From assembly GCF_000817735.3 (NCBI RefSeq), contig NZ_JTJC03000003.1, forward strand, positions 124,001-188,000: a stretch of DNA of 64,000 nucleotides, given 5' to 3'. Positions 8,939 through 17,996 of the stretch are shown piece after piece. This DNA is from Scytonema millei VB511283 (lineage in GTDB: Bacteria > Cyanobacteriota > Cyanobacteriia > Cyanobacteriales > Chroococcidiopsidaceae). The position numbers were made by a program, and so were the translations under genes. The number at the start of each line of letters is the position of its first letter. The stretch's first letter is position 1. The notes beneath the pieces were generated by a model. It saw nothing but the letters and a program-made list of their open reading frames with translations. It was not told the DNA's origin and searched no databases.

Positions 8939-9063
8939 ACAAGGGGTAAGGGATAGGGGGTAAGGGGTAAGAGAAAACATTGCCGATCCGAGGTTAAAAG
9001 CAATTAACAATTAAACACAAATATTAACAATGCCCAACTACCAACTACCAACTACCAACTACC
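8939..9063. repeat. Heptamer arrays between rplI and dnaB
   Basis: AAGGGGT-like and CCAACTA-like 7-mers occupy much of the gap and run up to the rplI stop codon. Confidence 0.8.
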
Positions 9064-9065
9064 CA

Positions 9066-9524
9066 TTATTCTGCTACAACCTTCACTTCTACCGTTGCTG
9101 TCACTTCTTGATGTAACTTCACCTCAGCTTTGTAAGTACCGAGTTTACTAATGTCAGGTAAGGTAATACCACGACGATCCACTTCTTGACCGATCGCTTG
9201 CTGAATTAAGGTAGCTAATTCGCGGTCTGTCACCGTACCAAAGATTGCTTCTTTCTCGCCTACTTGCTTGGCAATGGTGAAACTGCCAACTTTTTCTAAA
9301 GCCGCTTTCAATTCTTGTGCTTGCTGCTTTAATTCTAATTGCCGTTGCCGTTCAACTTCTCGACGACGTTCGACTTGCTTTAAAACTCCAGGTGTAACTG
9401 GTACTGCCATTTTTTTAGGCAGCAAATAATTGCGAGCGTAGCCAGGGGCTACATCAACTAGGTCGCCATTTTTACCTAGCTTAAGTATGTCTTGCGTTAA
9501 AACTAATTGCACTCGTTTCGCCAT
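9066..9524 (-). CDS. rplI: Ribosomal protein bL9
   Basis: This 152-residue protein of the large ribosomal subunit begins with [19 protein letters not shown] and [17 protein letters not shown], the N-terminal 23S rRNA-binding domain. A long connecting helix (about residues 45-75) and a C-terminal domain follow, with length typical of the family. It precedes dnaB. The 280-base region upstream contains strong stem-loops, described separately, which could be its leader. Confidence 0.96.
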   Translation of the reverse strand: MAKRVQLVLTQDILKLGKNGDLVDVAPGYARNYLLPKKMAVPVTPGVLKQVERRREVERQRQLELKQQAQELKAALEKVGSFTIAKQVGEKEAIFGTVTDRELATLIQQAIGQEVDRRGITLPDISKLGTYKAEVKLHQEVTATVEVKVVAE

Positions 9525-9589
9525 GAGCTGTCCTGTATACTTAAATATTTTTCTGCGATCGCGGTTACTACTGACGATAGGATACCAAA

Positions 9590-9780
9590 TCTATCCTTTG
9601 CACCGGACTACCCCCTATCATCTTTCCACCAGAGAAAGATAAGAGGGGGTAGAGTACCTGTACCAACAGGCTTTTAGCCTTGAGCCGCGACCGACGGTAT
9701 GAAAAGGCTCTTACCTTTGCTACCGTCTCCAGACTCATCTTTAATGGAGCTAGGGCAAGACTTACTATTCTAGTTGGATT
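9590..9780 (-). ncRNA. Possible structured RNA or rplI leader
   Basis: Several stems can form between rplI and the psbA terminator: CCCCCT...AGGGGG around 9610-9644 enclosing CTTTC/GAAAG, GACGGTA/TACCGTC around 9690-9736, and AGGCT/AGCCT near 9670. No coding frame covers them. I recognise no known riboswitch or Rfam family. It may be a bL9 leader or a separate small RNA; the strand is uncertain. Confidence 0.3.
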
Positions 9781-9796
9781 TTAGAGATAAATGCAA

Positions 9797-9860
9797 GTAA
9801 GGGTGGGTTCGCCAACCATATTTATTGCTCAACTTAAAAATCTCTGTAAACCCGCCCTTA
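9797..9860. repeat. CGGGCGGGTTT/AAACCCGCCCC dispersed element, copy 2 (diverged)
   Basis: The left end is degraded (GGGTGGGTT) and the right end reads AAACCCGCCCTTA. It sits just downstream of the psbA terminator. Confidence 0.7.
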
Positions 9861-9872
9861 TCAGACTTAGAG

Positions 9873-9906
9873 AAAGCAAAAAGCGCCCCCCATTATGGGA
9901 GGCGCT
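9873..9906 (-). terminator. Rho-independent terminator of psbA
   Basis: On the minus strand a stem of about 10 bp (AGCGCCTCCC with GGGGGGCGCT, one G-U pair, loop ATAAT) is followed by TTTTTGCTTT. It lies 20 bp past the psbA stop. Confidence 0.9.
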
Positions 9907-9925
9907 GATGATTCAGAAGAACGAA

Positions 9926-10987
9926 CTAGCCATTGAGGGAAGGAGCTTCCACTGCAGCTAAGTCTAAGGGGAAGTTGTGAGCGTTGCGCTCGTGCATCAC
10001 TTCCATACCCAGGTTAGCGCGGTTGAGGATGTCTGCCCATGTACCAATCGCATGTCCTTGAGAGTCAACGACTGACTGGTTGAAGTTGAAGCCGTTGAGG
10101 TTGAACGCCATCGTGCTGATGCCCAAGGAGGTGAACCAGATGCCGATCACAGGCCATGCTGCTAAGAAGAAGTGCAATGCACGGCTGTTGTTGAAGGAGG
10201 CGTATTGGAAGATTAAGCGACCAAAGTAACCGTGTGCCGCTACGATGTTGTAGGTTTCTTCTTCTTGTCCGAATTTGTAACCGTAGTTCTGAGATTCGGT
10301 TTCGGTGGTTTCACGTACCAAGGAGGAAGTGACCAAGGAACCGTGCATGGCGCTGAATAGCGCTCCACCGAATACACCAGCTACACCGAGTTGGTGGAAG
10401 GGGTGCATCAGGATGTTATGCTCGGCTTGGAACACTAACATGAAGTTGAATGTTCCCGAAATGCCCAAGGGCATCCCATCAGAGAATGAACCTTGTCCGA
10501 TTGGGTAAATCAAGAAGACTGCGGTTGCTGCTGCGACTGGTGCCGAGTATGCTACGCAGATCCAAGGACGCATTCCTAGACGGTAGGACAGTTCCCATTC
10601 ACGTCCCATGTAGCAGAATACGCCAATCAAGAAGTGGAAAATTACCAATTGGTAAGGTCCACCGTTGTACAGCCATTCGTCTAATGATGCTGCTTCCCAA
10701 ATTGGGTAGAAGTGCAAGCCGATGGCGTTGGAAGATGGCACAACTGCACCAGAGATGATGTTGTTGCCGTAGATCAAAGAACCTGCTACTGGTTCGCGAA
10801 TCCCGTCGATGTCTACCGGTGGTGCGGCGATGAAAGCGACGATGAAGCAGGTGGTCGCAGCTAGTAAGGTGGGGATCATCAACACGCCGAACCAGCCAAT
10901 GTACAGGCGGTTTTCCGTGCTGGCTACCCAGTTACAAAACTGTTCCCACAAGGAAGCGCTTTCGCGTCTTTGTAATGTGGTTGTCAT
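9926..10987 (-). CDS. psbA: Photosystem II D1 protein
   Basis: D1 is the thylakoid reaction-centre subunit that carries TyrZ, Mn-cluster ligands and the QB site. The 353-residue precursor has the expected motifs [16 protein letters not shown] (TyrZ and the Mn-ligand Asp), HNILMHPFH (non-haem iron and QB histidine), YASFNNSR (QB serine) and [13 protein letters not shown] (Mn ligands and CtpA cleavage site). The processed tail after DLA is only nine residues, so the precursor is shorter than the common 360. Residue 130 is Glu ([10 protein letters not shown]), the state associated with high-light D1 forms. It has its own promoter and terminator and is the only psbA copy in the window. Confidence 0.98.
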   Translation of the reverse strand: MTTTLQRRESASLWEQFCNWVASTENRLYIGWFGVLMIPTLLAATTCFIVAFIAAPPVDIDGIREPVAGSLIYGNNIISGAVVPSSNAIGLHFYPIWEAASLDEWLYNGGPYQLVIFHFLIGVFCYMGREWELSYRLGMRPWICVAYSAPVAAATAVFLIYPIGQGSFSDGMPLGISGTFNFMLVFQAEHNILMHPFHQLGVAGVFGGALFSAMHGSLVTSSLVRETTETESQNYGYKFGQEEETYNIVAAHGYFGRLIFQYASFNNSRALHFFLAAWPVIGIWFTSLGISTMAFNLNGFNFNQSVVDSQGHAIGTWADILNRANLGMEVMHERNAHNFPLDLAAVEAPSLNG

Positions 10988-11044
10988 GGTTCTATATATT
11001 GCGTTTGGTTATGCAAATCAGGGTTTGTTTTCCCTGTTGTTAAC

Positions 11045-11074
11045 ACTATAAGAAACTTCATGGAGTTTTGTAAA
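11045..11074 (-). promoter_or_regulatory. psbA promoter
   Basis: On the minus strand TTTACA (11069-11074) and TATAGT (11045-11050) are 18 bp apart and lie 58-87 bp upstream of the psbA start. They match the sigma-70-like promoter typical of cyanobacterial psbA genes. Confidence 0.75.
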
Positions 11075-11163
11075 GATTATGAAGATTAACTTATCCTATG
11101 ACAGTAATAGGTTTTTCTTATAACCTACTGATTTCGGTAAAAGAAAAAACGGCTGAAACCTTA

Positions 11164-11345
11164 TTACACTTCAATCGGAGTCGAATCAATGAAACTAATG
11201 CCAGTCACTTCCCCACGACGGGTATGCAAAAAGCTGCACAAAAGCATCAATGACCAGGGCATTCACTCCATAAAACGAGTGTAACTAACTAGATTGGGAA
11301 ACGCCGACATATATAATTCCCGTTCTCGCCAAGCGAAATACAAAC
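11164..11345 (-). pseudogene. IS982-family transposase fragment
   Basis: Minus-strand translation gives FPNLVSYTRFME, a TGA stop, then LCSFLHTRRGE and TGISFIDSTPIEV before TAA. GISFIDST is the catalytic DDE-aspartate motif of IS982 transposases, and the segments keep the order and spacing of that family. Only about 60 codons remain, with an in-frame stop and no ends recognisable, so this is a relic. It fills the gap between the malic enzyme stop and psbA. Confidence 0.75.
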
Positions 11346-11346
11346 C

Positions 11347-12738
11347 TTAACACCGTGCAATTCCCTCCTGACGGGCAGCGCGTTGCACAGCCGCAGCTAC
11401 AGTAGGAACAACTCTAGCGTCAAATATAGAGGGAATAATATGTTCGCGGTTGAGTTCCGTGGGTGTTACCAAAGAGGCGATCGCCTGTGCTGCTTCTAAA
11501 CACATCATGGTAGTTATTGTCGTGGCACGACAGTCTAAAGCGCCACGAAATATCCCAGGAAATGCCAAAATACTATCGATCTGATTTGGGTAGTCGCTGC
11601 GTCCCGTTGCCATGACTGCAACATCATCAGCCACGAGTTCTGGCTGTATTTCAGGGATGGGATTTGCCATTGCCATCACAATTGGATTTTTTGCCATCGA
11701 TCGCACCATATCTCGCGTTAATATACCTGGGGCGCTAACACCGATAAATACATCAGTACCGACTAAAGCACCTGCCAAAGTTCCCATTTGACTGACGGCA
11801 AATTCTTGCTTTTGAGCAGTTAAATCTTGACGCTGGGTGGAAAGAATACCTTTAGAATCGCACAGCAAAATATGGACAGCACCAGCATTTTTCAAAAGAC
11901 GCGCGATCGCGACTCCCGCCGCCCCTGCACCATTAATAACGATTCTCACTTCCGCTAGTGACTTATTAACCAACTTTAAAGCATTAGCCAGCGCCGCCAG
12001 CGTCGCAATCGCTGTCCCCTGCCGATCGCCGTGAAACACGGGAATATCTAATTCTTGCCGCAGCCGTTGTTCGATCTCAAAGCAGTGCGGGGCAGCAATA
12101 TCTTCCAAGTCTACGCCGCCAAATACGGGGACAATTTTTTTCACAGTAGCGATAATTGCTTCTGTATCCTGAGTCGCCAAACAAATTGGAAAAGCATTAA
12201 TTCCAGCAAATTCTTTAAAGATCGTGGCTTTGCCTTCCATGACAGGTAATGCCCCCGCCGCCCCCAGATTTCCCAATTCTAAAACTGCACTCCCATCAGT
12301 GACGATCGCTACAGTGTTTTGTTTAATCGTTAGGCTGTACACTTGTTCTGGATCGCGGGCGATCGCTAAACAAACTCGCCCCACTCCTGGCGTATATGCC
12401 ATTGCCAGATCGTCTTGACTTTTGAGCGAAATTCTGCTGTTAACGGAGATTTTGCCACCCCGATGTAAATTAAAAGTGCGATCGTAGACATTAATCACTT
12501 CGATTTCTGGTAATGCCCCTACTGCCTGCACGATCGCCTCAGCCTGTTCCGTGCTAGAAGCATCTACAGTCAGATCGCGAATTGCCTGCGATCGCGTGCG
12601 TTCCACCAAATCGATTTGACCGAGAGTTCCACCACAAGAGGCGATCGCTTGAGTTACGCTAGCCAACATCCCAACGCGATTGGGAATCTGCAAGCGCAGT
12701 GTCAAACTAAAAATAGAATTCGGAGTCGGGTTAACCAT
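11347..12738 (-). CDS. ACT-domain NAD(P)-dependent malic enzyme
   Basis: This enzyme of about 463 residues decarboxylates malate to pyruvate. An N-terminal ACT domain (LRLQIPNRVGMLASVTQAI) is joined to the malic enzyme domain (AYTPGVGRVCLAI, VTDGSAVLELGNLG, MEGKATIFKEFAGI, VFHGDRQGTAIA) and an NAD-binding domain (INGAGAAGVAIARLL). The ACT fusion is known in cyanobacteria and suggests amino-acid control. I chose the ATG at 12738; the frame stays open to an ATG at 12789, but those 17 codons are repeat-like DNA (CTTGTCTC units). The stop abuts an IS982 relic. Confidence 0.92.
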   Translation of the reverse strand: MVNPTPNSIFSLTLRLQIPNRVGMLASVTQAIASCGGTLGQIDLVERTRSQAIRDLTVDASSTEQAEAIVQAVGALPEIEVINVYDRTFNLHRGGKISVNSRISLKSQDDLAMAYTPGVGRVCLAIARDPEQVYSLTIKQNTVAIVTDGSAVLELGNLGAAGALPVMEGKATIFKEFAGINAFPICLATQDTEAIIATVKKIVPVFGGVDLEDIAAPHCFEIEQRLRQELDIPVFHGDRQGTAIATLAALANALKLVNKSLAEVRIVINGAGAAGVAIARLLKNAGAVHILLCDSKGILSTQRQDLTAQKQEFAVSQMGTLAGALVGTDVFIGVSAPGILTRDMVRSMAKNPIVMAMANPIPEIQPELVADDVAVMATGRSDYPNQIDSILAFPGIFRGALDCRATTITTMMCLEAAQAIASLVTPTELNREHIIPSIFDARVVPTVAAAVQRAARQEGIARC

Positions 12739-12770
12739 AATGAGGAGACAAGGAGGCAAGGGAGACAAGG

Positions 12771-12872
12771 AAGACTTGGGAGAAGTCAAAAGTCAAAAGT
12801 CAAAATATGCACTGCACCACACATTACTCTTCACTGACAACTGACAACTGACAACTGGTCACTGATAACTGA
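12771..12872. repeat. Heptamer arrays upstream of the malic enzyme
   Basis: AGTCAAA, ACAACTG and ACTGATA-type 7-mers lie between the divergent malic enzyme and signal peptidase genes. Confidence 0.8.
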
Positions 12873-12953
12873 AATCGGGAACTCAAAGCTACAACGTCAG
12901 TCATAGCTAACCAGTTATTGTACTTATAACTTGCATTTCACCTGCATTTACCA

Positions 12954-13532
12954 ATGCCTAAGCGGAATCCCCAGCAACCAAAGCCAGAAAATGTGTGGAT
13001 AGAGGGACTGAAAACTGTAGGTCTGAGCTTGTTTTTAGCCTTTGGAATTCGTGCTGGTGTCGCCCAGTCTTTTTTTATTCCTTCTGGTTCGATGGAACCG
13101 ACACTAGAAGTTGACGATCGCTTGATGGTAGATAAACTCAGCTACCGCTTTCAAGCACCCCAAAGAGGCGACATTGTAGTATTTCAACCACCCCCAGCTG
13201 CAATCTCTGCTTGTGGCTTGCCGTCTAACTCGCACGACTCGTTTATTAAGCGAATCGTAGGACTCCCGGGGGAACGAGTGGCAGTGACAGCGGGACAAGT
13301 CTATATCAACGATCGCCCTCTAGCAGAAAGCTATATTGCCAGCAAGCCAGACTACGAGCGCCCGGTGCGAGTTATTCCACCAAACTCTTATTTGGTACTG
13401 GGAGACAATCGCAACAACAGCTGCGACGGACACGAATGGGGCTTCGTCAAACGCGATCGCATCATCGGGAAGGCGATCGTCCGTTTCTATCCCTTCGATC
13501 GCATTGGTATTTTTACTCGCAATCGCTCTTGA
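12954..13532 (+). CDS. lepB: Signal peptidase I
   Basis: This 192-residue membrane serine protease removes signal peptides from exported proteins. One N-terminal membrane segment (about residues 20-38) precedes the catalytic Ser46 in FIPSGSMEPT and the general base Lys99 in DSFIKRIVGLPGE. Boxes D and E (VLGDNRNNSCDGHEWGFV) are complete. The size is normal for a cyanobacterial type I signal peptidase. The gene stands alone between repeat-filled gaps. Confidence 0.95.
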   Translation: MPKRNPQQPKPENVWIEGLKTVGLSLFLAFGIRAGVAQSFFIPSGSMEPTLEVDDRLMVDKLSYRFQAPQRGDIVVFQPPPAAISACGLPSNSHDSFIKRIVGLPGERVAVTAGQVYINDRPLAESYIASKPDYERPVRVIPPNSYLVLGDNRNNSCDGHEWGFVKRDRIIGKAIVRFYPFDRIGIFTRNRS

Positions 13533-13540
13533 GATGAATA

Positions 13541-13735
13541 GGGTGTGGGGTGTGGGGTGTGGGGTGTGGGGTGTAGGGTGACAGTGACCAGTGACCTGTT
13601 ACCAGTGACCTGTTACCAGTTAGTTATTTTATCTCCCCCATCCTCCTCAGCTTCCTCAGCTCCCGATCGCTCCGCGACTCTCTCTTCTCCCTGCTCCCTG
13701 CTCCCTGCTCCCTGCTCCCTGATAACTGACAACTG
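13541..13735. repeat. Large composite heptamer array
   Basis: Successive blocks of GGGGTGT, GTGACCT/CAGTGAC, and CTCCCTG units lie within the 311-bp gap between lepB and aas, all with 7-bp period. No gene is visible in this gap. Confidence 0.9.
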
Positions 13736-13843
13736 AATTTGTGTCCTAACTTAATAGCTCAAATGCATCTATCGCAAGGTAAGTTGTATGTATACAGGAC
13801 TGCCAACGAACTTTACCAGCGATTGAGTTTTGTCGCATGAGTT

Positions 13844-15910
13844 ATGTCGCACAACCGCCCCTCTAACTTCTATTTCAACTTAACCGAGCGAGAACGCTCG
13901 AATTTAAAACGCACGGTCGATTATTCCAGCGTGCAGTCGTTACCAGAAATTTGGGCGATCGCTGTCAAAAAATTTGGCGATACCGTGGCGCTGCACGATC
14001 CCCACGTCCAACCAGAGACAATTTTCACCTACAGTCAGTTGTACCAACACATTCAAATATTTGCCGCAGGGTTGCAAGCGCTAGGGGTAACAGCAGGCGA
14101 TCGGGTGGGGCTAGTCGCTGATAATAGTCCGCGCTGGATGATTGCCGACCAGGGAATATTAACGGCTGGGGGAGTAGATGTCGTGCGCAGCTCCCAAGCG
14201 GAAAAACAAGAATTACTATACATCTTGGAACATAGCGGTACTACAACACTGGTAATAGAAGACCGCAAGATTTTAAGTAAAGTGCGCGATGGCTTAGACA
14301 GACTTCCAATTCAGTTGGTGGTGTTGCTGTCAGACGAAATCTTAGACGAAAGCGACTCGCTCAAAATCATGAATTTCTCCCAACTGATGGCGGTGGGAGA
14401 AAACCAACCACTCCAACCAGTGGCGCAGAATCGGGATACCCTTGCCACCCTGATGTACACTTCTGGGACGACAGGTAAACCCAAGGGTGTAATGCTGTCT
14501 CACGGGAATTTGCTGCATCAAGTTACGTCATTTGGCGCAGTCGTACAACCAGAAATTGGCGATCGCATTCTCAGTATCTTACCTGTCTGGCACTGTTACG
14601 AGCGGAGTGTCGAATATTTCCTCCTTTCTCAAGGTTGTACGCAGATATACACGAATATTCGTCACGTCAAAGCAGACTTAAAAGCATTCAAACCTCGCCT
14701 CATGGTCGGCGTTCCTCGGTTGTGGGAATCGATTTATGAAGGGGTACAAAAACAGTTCCGCGACCAACCCGTTAAAAAACAACGTCTGATTTATTCCCTA
14801 TTAAATATCAGCCAACGTTATATCAAAGCACGGCGAATTGTTCGAGGTTTAGCATTAGATAACCTCTATCCTTCTCCCTGGCAACGCCTGCAAGCTGGGA
14901 TTCAAACCGCAGTTTTAGCACCAATTCACAATCTTGCAGATCGTTTAGTCTACAAACAGGTACGAGAAGCAACGGGAGGACGAATTAGGCAGGTGATTAG
15001 CGGTGGTGGTTCCCTTGCCATGCACCTCGAAAACTTTTTTGAAATTGTTGGTGTCGAAATTTTAGTAGGATACGGTTTAACCGAAACCTCTCCCGTGACC
15101 CACGTTCGTCGTCCTTGGCGCAATCTACGCGGTTCCTCTGGGTTGCCAATGGCAGGCACGGAAGCCAAAATCGTCGATCCTGAAACTCGCCAAACTCTAT
15201 CACCGATGCAGCGCGGCTTGGTCTTGATCCGAGGACCCCAAGTGATGCAGGGTTATTACAAAAACCCAGAGGCGACAGCCAAAGCGATCGATCCTGAAGG
15301 TTGGTTCGATACTGGCGATTTAGGTCTAGTTACGCCAGCAAATGACATTGTATTAACAGGTAGAGCAAAAGATACGATTGTCTTGTCTAACGGTGAAAAT
15401 ATCGAACCGCAGCCAATCGAAGATGCCTGTCTGCGCAGCCCTTACATCGACCAAATTATGCTAGTCGGACAAGACCAGCGATCGCTCGGAGCCTTAATTG
15501 TCCCCAATCTAGAAGCATTGCAGCAGTGGGCAGTCTCCCAAAATCTTCAATTGACTCTACCAGAAGCAGGACAAGGGGGACAAGGAGGACAAGGGAGACA
15601 AGGAGGCAATTCTAGCCACCAGTCACCAGCCACTAACCACTCTTCCGACTCCCGTACAGGCGGGTTTGGTAACCCTTCCCTACCGACAATCGATCTCAAC
15701 CACCCAGCCATCCAAAACTTATTCCGCCAAGAGTTAACGCGAGAAGTGCAAGACCGTCCTGGGTATCGTCCCGACGATCGCATCAGTACATATCGGCTGA
15801 TTTTAGAGCCATTTTCAATTGAAAATGGAATGTTAACCCAAACCTTAAAAATTCGCCGACCCGTTGTCATGGAGCGCTATCACGATATGATTGACGGGAT
15901 GTTTAGGTAA
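13844..15910 (+). CDS. aas: Long-chain acyl-ACP/acyl-CoA synthetase with repeat-derived insert
   Basis: This AMP-forming ligase activates fatty acids. In cyanobacteria the single enzyme of this type usually recycles free fatty acids onto acyl carrier protein at the membrane. The adenylate motif YTSGTTGKPKGVMLSHG (about residues 205-221), GYGLTETSPV and WFDTGDLG are present. The 688-residue length exceeds the usual 640-660 because of a Gly/Gln and Ser-rich block at about residues 574-615, encoded by GGACAAG and CCAGTCA repeats plus a fragment of the CGGGCGGGTTT element. The frame is kept and the block precedes the final C-terminal segment. The YlqD-like gene follows after 45 bp. Confidence 0.93.
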   Translation: MSHNRPSNFYFNLTERERSNLKRTVDYSSVQSLPEIWAIAVKKFGDTVALHDPHVQPETIFTYSQLYQHIQIFAAGLQALGVTAGDRVGLVADNSPRWMIADQGILTAGGVDVVRSSQAEKQELLYILEHSGTTTLVIEDRKILSKVRDGLDRLPIQLVVLLSDEILDESDSLKIMNFSQLMAVGENQPLQPVAQNRDTLATLMYTSGTTGKPKGVMLSHGNLLHQVTSFGAVVQPEIGDRILSILPVWHCYERSVEYFLLSQGCTQIYTNIRHVKADLKAFKPRLMVGVPRLWESIYEGVQKQFRDQPVKKQRLIYSLLNISQRYIKARRIVRGLALDNLYPSPWQRLQAGIQTAVLAPIHNLADRLVYKQVREATGGRIRQVISGGGSLAMHLENFFEIVGVEILVGYGLTETSPVTHVRRPWRNLRGSSGLPMAGTEAKIVDPETRQTLSPMQRGLVLIRGPQVMQGYYKNPEATAKAIDPEGWFDTGDLGLVTPANDIVLTGRAKDTIVLSNGENIEPQPIEDACLRSPYIDQIMLVGQDQRSLGALIVPNLEALQQWAVSQNLQLTLPEAGQGGQGGQGRQGGNSSHQSPATNHSSDSRTGGFGNPSLPTIDLNHPAIQNLFRQELTREVQDRPGYRPDDRISTYRLILEPFSIENGMLTQTLKIRRPVVMERYHDMIDGMFR

Positions 15911-15955
15911 TCTCAAGATTACCGCAAACTATGTAACCAATACCAATCATCAACT

Positions 15956-16408
15956 ATGGATGCCGCAAACCCTCAACAGATGTTGTTAAAGCGCCCGATC
16001 AACGTCAAAGCAGTTGTGACTCCTCGCTGGAAAGATGAAGTCCAGCAGCAGCTACAAGCACAAATTAACGCCGTTGACCAGCAATTGCAACAATTAGAAA
16101 GACAAGGACAACGGGCGATCGCCGAGATCCAAAAACAAAGCATACAGCCTCCAGGTCCCGAAACTCGCCAGCAGATCGAGAGCATTCAACTGCAAGTCAA
16201 CGAGAAGAAAAGCGAACTGTTGGAGCAGAAAAACCAGAGTTTACAGAATCTCCAGCAAGTACAACTGCTAGAAATGAATCAAGAAGTCAGCCAATTTCAA
16301 TTGGAAGGCATTTTTAGCGTCCAGCCAGGGGACAACCTGATCGCCAAACTCCAAGTTGAAATTCTGTTGCGTGATGGAATTGTAGAAGAAATTCGCGGTG
16401 AAATTTAA
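15956..16408 (+). CDS. YlqD-like coiled-coil protein
   Basis: The 150-residue product starts with a short beta-rich segment (LLKRPINVKAVVTPRWKDEV). It continues as a long coiled coil (about residues 30-110, rich in Gln, Glu and Leu) and ends with a small beta segment (VEILLRDGIVEEIRGEI). This layout fits the YlqD family found in cyanobacteria and Gram-positives, whose function is unknown. It follows aas closely on the same strand and is probably co-transcribed with it. Confidence 0.75.
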   Translation: MDAANPQQMLLKRPINVKAVVTPRWKDEVQQQLQAQINAVDQQLQQLERQGQRAIAEIQKQSIQPPGPETRQQIESIQLQVNEKKSELLEQKNQSLQNLQQVQLLEMNQEVSQFQLEGIFSVQPGDNLIAKLQVEILLRDGIVEEIRGEI

Positions 16409-16490
16409 GCATAGCTAATGGCTAATGGCTAATGGCTCTTGAACAATGAACGATTAGCAATTAGCAATTAGCAATTACCAATTACCATCT
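16409..16490. repeat. Heptamer arrays (AATGGCT, AGCAATT)
   Basis: Three AATGGCT units and a run of AGCAATT/ACCAATT units fill the start of the gap before the E2 gene. Confidence 0.85.
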
Positions 16491-16561
16491 CACTAAGGGT
16501 AAAATAACCTTCTGGTTTATTTTTAAAATCTAGTCGATCGCGCTTGTTGGGAAACCACTCC

Positions 16562-17890
16562 ATGACTCTACACGAAGTTTTCATGCCCGCTCTCAGTTCT
16601 ACAATGACCGAAGGCAAAATTGTCTCTTGGGTCAAATCGCCTGGTGACAAGGTAGAAAAAGGCGAAACAGTCCTAGTGGTTGAGTCCGATAAGGCAGACA
16701 TGGATGTGGAATCCTTTTACGAAGGATATTTTGCTACCATCCTCGTCCCAGCCGGAGAAGCTGCCCCTGTAGGAGCCACAATTGCCTTAATTGCCGAAAC
16801 AGAAGCAGAAATTGCGATCGCGCAACAACAAGCGCAGTCGGGGAATCAAACAACTTCAGCACCCGCTGCTACAACCTCCCCAGGACAAACGGCTGATGTA
16901 GGAAATACAACCCCTACGCCAACTCCTGTCAGTGCAGTTGCAACTGAGTCTCAAGCTGAATCCCAAAATGGTGCAAGTCGTACTGATGGGCGAGTTATCG
17001 CTTCACCCCGCGCCCGCAAGCTAGCGAAAGATTTGAAGATCGATCTGAATACTCTTAAAGGTAGCGGTCCTCACGGTCGGATTGTAGCTGAGGATGTAGA
17101 AGCTTTTGCTGGCAAGGGTACAGCCCCATCAGTTCCGGCACAACCTCAAGTGACGATTCCCAGTACAGCCCCTACGCCTCAACCAGCTGCAACCCCTGCC
17201 CCTGTCAGTACCGTTGCTGGCTCCGTGCAGCCCCTCACTACACTACAAAATGCTGTGGTACGGAATATGGTTGCTAGTCTGCAAGCACCCGATTTTCGGG
17301 TGGGTTATACCATTACTACCGATGCACTAGATAAGCTTTACAAGCAAATTAAGTCCAAGGGCGTAACAATGACAGCTTTGTTAGCTAAAGCTGTAGCGGT
17401 GACACTACAAAAGCACCCCTTGGTGAATGCTAGTTACTCAGAACAGGGAATTGTCTATCACCCCAACATTAATATTGCTGTGGCTGTAGCAATGGATGAC
17501 GGTGGTTTAATTACTCCAGTGCTGCAAAACGCTGACCAATTAGATATCTATTCCCTATCCCGCAATTGGAAGTCTTTAGTAGACCGGGCGAGAGCCAAGC
17601 AGTTGCAACCAGAAGAATACAACAGCGGCACGTTTACACTGTCAAATTTAGGGATGTTTGGCGTAGACCGTTTCGATGCCATTTTACCCCCAGGACAAGG
17701 AGCAATTTTGGCGATCGGTGCGTCGCGTCCCCAGGTTGTGGCTACATCTGATGGAATGTTGGGCGTGCGCCAGCAAATGCAGGTCAATATGACCAGCGAC
17801 CACCGGATTATTTACGGCGCTCATGCAGCAGCGTTCTTGCAAGATTTGGCGAAGTTAATTGAAACGAACGCCCAGTCTTTGACCATGTAG
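16562..17890 (+). CDS. pdhC: Pyruvate dehydrogenase E2, dihydrolipoamide acetyltransferase
   Basis: This is the core subunit of pyruvate dehydrogenase, which transfers acetyl groups from lipoate to CoA. The order is: one lipoyl domain with lipoyl-lysine in ESDKADMDVES (about residue 45), a Pro/Thr/Ala-rich linker, an E3-binding domain (ASPRARKLAKDLKIDL) and GRIVAEDVEAF, a second linker, and the catalytic domain with DHRIIYGAHAAAFL at the C-terminus. I chose the ATG at 16562, which gives the conserved start MTLHEVFMPAL; a TTG six codons earlier is unlikely. A terminator hairpin follows. Confidence 0.95.
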   Translation: MTLHEVFMPALSSTMTEGKIVSWVKSPGDKVEKGETVLVVESDKADMDVESFYEGYFATILVPAGEAAPVGATIALIAETEAEIAIAQQQAQSGNQTTSAPAATTSPGQTADVGNTTPTPTPVSAVATESQAESQNGASRTDGRVIASPRARKLAKDLKIDLNTLKGSGPHGRIVAEDVEAFAGKGTAPSVPAQPQVTIPSTAPTPQPAATPAPVSTVAGSVQPLTTLQNAVVRNMVASLQAPDFRVGYTITTDALDKLYKQIKSKGVTMTALLAKAVAVTLQKHPLVNASYSEQGIVYHPNINIAVAVAMDDGGLITPVLQNADQLDIYSLSRNWKSLVDRARAKQLQPEEYNSGTFTLSNLGMFGVDRFDAILPPGQGAILAIGASRPQVVATSDGMLGVRQQMQVNMTSDHRIIYGAHAAAFLQDLAKLIETNAQSLTM

Positions 17891-17972
17891 TAGATCTCGC
17901 ACTCTTGCGACTGTAAGTCGCGACTACACAAACTAAGTCTGCCTGCGCTAGACTCACGGAAAACGCAGATTT

Positions 17973-17996
17973 AACCCGCGCAGGCGGGTTTTGTCT
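17973..17996 (+). terminator. Terminator downstream of pdhC
   Basis: The stem AACCCGC/GCGGGTT with loop GCAG is followed by TTGTCT. It lies about 80 bp after the stop. Confidence 0.65.

Noticed and set aside
10305-10758. Plus-strand frames antisense to psbA
   Set aside because: They are shadows of highly conserved D1 codons and show no family resemblance or ribosome site.
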